Assembly (NCBI RefSeq): GCF_001735805.1
Contig: NZ_CP017248.1
Location: forward strand, 3,906,001 to 3,970,000
Direction of reading: 5' to 3'
Length of the DNA stretch: 64,000 nt
From: Streptomyces fodineus
GTDB lineage: Bacteria; Actinomycetota; Actinomycetes; Streptomycetales; Streptomycetaceae
A program made the translations under genes and the position numbers. Each line of letters starts with the position of its first letter. The stretch's first letter is position 1. Of this stretch, positions 62,192 to 64,000 are shown piece by piece. The notes beneath the pieces are model-generated. The model had not been told where the DNA came from. It saw only the letters and a list, made by a program, of their open reading frames with translations, and made no database searches.

Positions 62192-63103
62192 GACCTGGCG
62201 GCGGATGCCGGCTGCCAGGCCGGAGAGGAAGGCGCCGGTTTCCGGCAGGTCGATGCGCCGCAGTTCGCCGGGGCGGATCACCACGTGCAGCTCGCGGCAG
62301 ACCATCCGCTCCCAGGAGTGGGCCACGAACGACAGCAGGATCAGCCGCAGCAGGCTGTCCTCGTCGAGGTCGTGCAGCCGGGCGAGGCCCGCGCCGGTCA
62401 GCGGCATCGTGACGCGTTCCAGCTGGCCGTGCCGGTGGACGGCGTCCCACAGCCGGTCCAGGCCGAGCCACAGCTCCTGGACCCCCGAGGAAGCCACGCA
62501 GTCGTTGCCCATCCGGCTGTAGGCCACGGCGAAGACGAGCTGCGGGCGGGTGCCGAGGACGGCGACGGTGCCGATCGGGTACCGGGCGCGCTTGCCGCGC
62601 GGCTTGTCCCGCGCGCTCTCCCGGGCCACGGGGGCCACCCCGTCCAGCGCGGCGGCCAGCTCCGCGTCCAGCCGACCCGCGTCCCCGGCGTAGCGGCGGG
62701 CGAGCAACTGCCCCTGGACGCTGTCGTCGTTGATGACGACACCGTCGTCGACCAGGGTGTCGAAGGTGTCCGGGAACCCCACCACCAGATGGCCGGGCTG
62801 CTCGAAGAGGTCGCCCTCCTCGACCACCACGGTCATGTGGGGGCGGGTGAACTCCTGCCGTACGGCGGCCTGCGGGCGCGCCCGGAGCAGCCCCCAGGCC
62901 AGGCACAGGGCCACGGAACCGGTCAGCACCGGCCCGGGCCGGGACAGGATCCGCGGGAAGAGCTGGCCGGCGAACTGCACGACGGCCGACACGCCGCCGA
63001 AGGCCGCCAGCACGTTGCCCAGGAACACCCGCCACCCGCGCCAGGACCGCGGCAGCCGGGACCGCACCGGACGCACCGACGGGTGAGGGGCGGTCAATCG
63101 CAT
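62189..63103 (-). CDS. Two-TM plus Macro-domain protein, Type II Thoeris ThsA-like
   Basis: 304-residue protein: basic N-terminus, helices at about 26-50 and 57-75, then a Macro domain (about 90-290) of the DUF6430/ThsA type with GDLFEQPGHLVVGFPDTFDT, SVQGQLL, YPIGTVAVLG, AYSRMGNDCVASS and the glycine loop LTGAGLARL. TM-Macro proteins are the effectors of Type II Thoeris, where a TIR-made ADP-ribose conjugate binds the Macro domain and damages the membrane. ATG 63103 has a GGAGGC site. A TIR-like gene is 650 bases away on the other strand. Confidence 0.85.
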   Translation of the reverse strand: MRLTAPHPSVRPVRSRLPRSWRGWRVFLGNVLAAFGGVSAVVQFAGQLFPRILSRPGPVLTGSVALCLAWGLLRARPQAAVRQEFTRPHMTVVVEEGDLFEQPGHLVVGFPDTFDTLVDDGVVINDDSVQGQLLARRYAGDAGRLDAELAAALDGVAPVARESARDKPRGKRARYPIGTVAVLGTRPQLVFAVAYSRMGNDCVASSGVQELWLGLDRLWDAVHRHGQLERVTMPLTGAGLARLHDLDEDSLLRLILLSFVAHSWERMVCRELHVVIRPGELRRIDLPETGAFLSGLAAGIRRQV

Positions 63104-63177
63104 GCTTGCCTCCAGGTCCTCTTGGTACGCTGGCGCCGCTGTTGACGGGGCGTCATGCGGCTAAGGGGGCGAGGCGC

Positions 63178-64000
63178 GTGCAGACCCGCACACCGTCCGT
63201 GCGTGTCAGCGTCCTGGGCCCGGTGCGGCTCGATGTGCACGGTGCTCCGGTCCGCCTCACCCCGCTGACCGCACGCCTGCTGCTCCGCCTCGTCGCCGCC
63301 GAGGGCGAGGCCGTGACCGCCCGCCGGCTGTACCGGGACGTCTGGCAGCAGACCGTGGAGCTGCCGCACCAGGGCCTGCGCAACCGCAACGAGGTGCAGA
63401 AACGGATCCTGGAGCTGCGGCGCGCGTTCGACCGCGCGGGGCCCGGCGAGGGCGCCCGGATCGTACGGACCGGTCAGCTGCCGACCGCGCGCGGCGCCGA
63501 GAGCACCTATCAACTCGACCTCACCGTCGATGAGTTGGACAGTACGGAGTTCACCCGTCTGGTGGGCGACGCGCTGCACGCGGCCCCGGCCTCGGCGGTC
63601 CGGCTGCTCGCGGAGGCCCTGCGGCTCTGGCGCGGCCGGCCACTGTCCGAGGTGGCAGGCGAGGAGTTCGCGACCGGGCCGGTACGGCGGCTCACCCAGC
63701 TCAGGGAGACCGCGCTGCGGGAACTGATCGCGGGACACACCGCGCTGGGCCGCTACGACCTCGCCCTCCCGGTGGCCGAACAGACGGCCCGGGAGCGGCC
63801 GGACGACCCCGAGGCCGCCGCCGTCGTCGCCCGGCTGAACGCACGGCTGCGCGAGCGGCACGGCGACGAGCTGCTGCGGCACACGCTGCGCGGGCTGCGG
63901 GTGGACGTCGTCGTGCTGCGCGGCGACCTGTTCGACCAGGAGGACGCCAACCTGGTCGTGGGGTTCTGCGACACCTTCGACACCTTCCCCGACGACGTCG
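63178..64000 (+). CDS. SARP-type (winged helix-BTAD) regulator fused to a ThsA-like Macro domain (partial)
   Basis: The 274 visible residues start at GTG 63178. Residues 7-100 resemble the OmpR-type winged helix of SARP regulators (VRVSVLGPVRLDVHGAPVRLTP), 115-235 the BTAD helical repeat domain (LDSTEFTRLVGDAL ... LRLWRGRPLSEVAG). From residue 241 the sequence turns into VDVVVLRGDLFDQEDANLVVGF then CDTFDT, matching the Macro domain of the divergent neighbour (GDLFEQPGHLVVGF, PDTFDT). The frame is open at the window edge. This would be a transcription factor with a nucleotide-ligand sensor. Confidence 0.85.
   Translation, partial: MQTRTPSVRVSVLGPVRLDVHGAPVRLTPLTARLLLRLVAAEGEAVTARRLYRDVWQQTVELPHQGLRNRNEVQKRILELRRAFDRAGPGEGARIVRTGQLPTARGAESTYQLDLTVDELDSTEFTRLVGDALHAAPASAVRLLAEALRLWRGRPLSEVAGEEFATGPVRRLTQLRETALRELIAGHTALGRYDLALPVAEQTARERPDDPEAAAVVARLNARLRERHGDELLRHTLRGLRVDVVVLRGDLFDQEDANLVVGFCDTFDTFPDDV

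Noticed and set aside
63178..64000. SARP gene as sign of an antibiotic biosynthetic cluster
   Set aside because: No PKS, NRPS or tailoring genes are in the window, and the Macro fusion suggests a different role.

Overview
The window looks like chromosomal DNA of a Streptomyces. GC is very high, almost every codon ends in G or C, GTG and TTG starts are common, and genes are often joined by 4-base ATGA/GTGA/TTGA overlaps. From about 17.4 kb to 59 kb the gene content and order (aminotransferase, SCO4983-like protein, GTP-type PEP carboxykinase, hemolysin-III protein, mca, DUF4307, greA, ABC exporter, ilvA, marR, sigma-like protein, metB) match, from memory, the SCO4984 to SCO4955 stretch of the S. 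coelicolor core chromosome. Accessory blocks are inserted in it.

Layout. 1-4.7 kb: a Tad/Flp pilus assembly operon on the minus strand (CpaF running off the left edge, two TadE-like pseudopilins, CpaE, CpaB). 4.9-6.7 kb: a secreted GH18 chitinase behind paired DasR-type repeats. 6.9-8.4 kb: a Vat/CatB-type acetyltransferase, a frameshifted small gene and a small conserved protein. 8.4-15.4 kb: a catabolic cluster (GntP permease, RidA, IclR regulator, KDG kinase, PLP D-amino-acid deaminase-like enzyme, D-aminoacylase-like deacylase). Its enzyme set fits breakdown of N-acetyl-D-glucosaminic acid, the end product of oxidative chitin cleavage. 15.3-24.7 kb: secreted protease, Pro/Thr-rich membrane protein, aminotransferase, a four-gene coupled operon of binding-protein/VWA lipoproteins with an apparent TelA remnant, and pckG. 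25-28.8 kb: PAQR protein, MFS exporter with its TetR regulator, Mut7-C protein. 28.8-35.2 kb: a tightly coupled minus-strand operon of three glycosyltransferases and a copper-radical oxidase, resembling the CslA/GlxA tip-glycan pair. 35.5-44.8 kb: YyaL-type thioredoxin-fold protein, ArsR regulator, membrane protein, F420/PPOX protein, a large STAND (NB-ARC/TPR) ATPase, mca, greA. 44.9-49.3 kb: a DrrAB-type ABC exporter whose permease gene is split by a decayed serine-recombinase element that holds a second, intact permease. 49.5-53.8 kb: ilvA, marR, sigma-like regulator, metB. 54-58.2 kb: an M48 metalloprotease flanked by two paralogous membrane TPR-like proteins.

The right end (58.5-64 kb) is the most unusual part. 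A membrane protein ending in an Asn-rich, prion-like motif is followed by a TIR-like (PF10137 type) effector that begins with nearly the same motif. Next comes a degenerate tandem-repeat array of about 30-bp units, then a convergent gene for a two-TM plus Macro-domain protein resembling the Type II Thoeris effector ThsA. Divergent from that gene is a SARP-type (winged helix plus BTAD) regulator whose C-terminus runs into a second copy of the same Macro domain. This suggests a TIR-signal-responsive defence or signalling island in which an ADP-ribose-type ligand could be read both at the membrane and by a transcription factor. That last step is inference.
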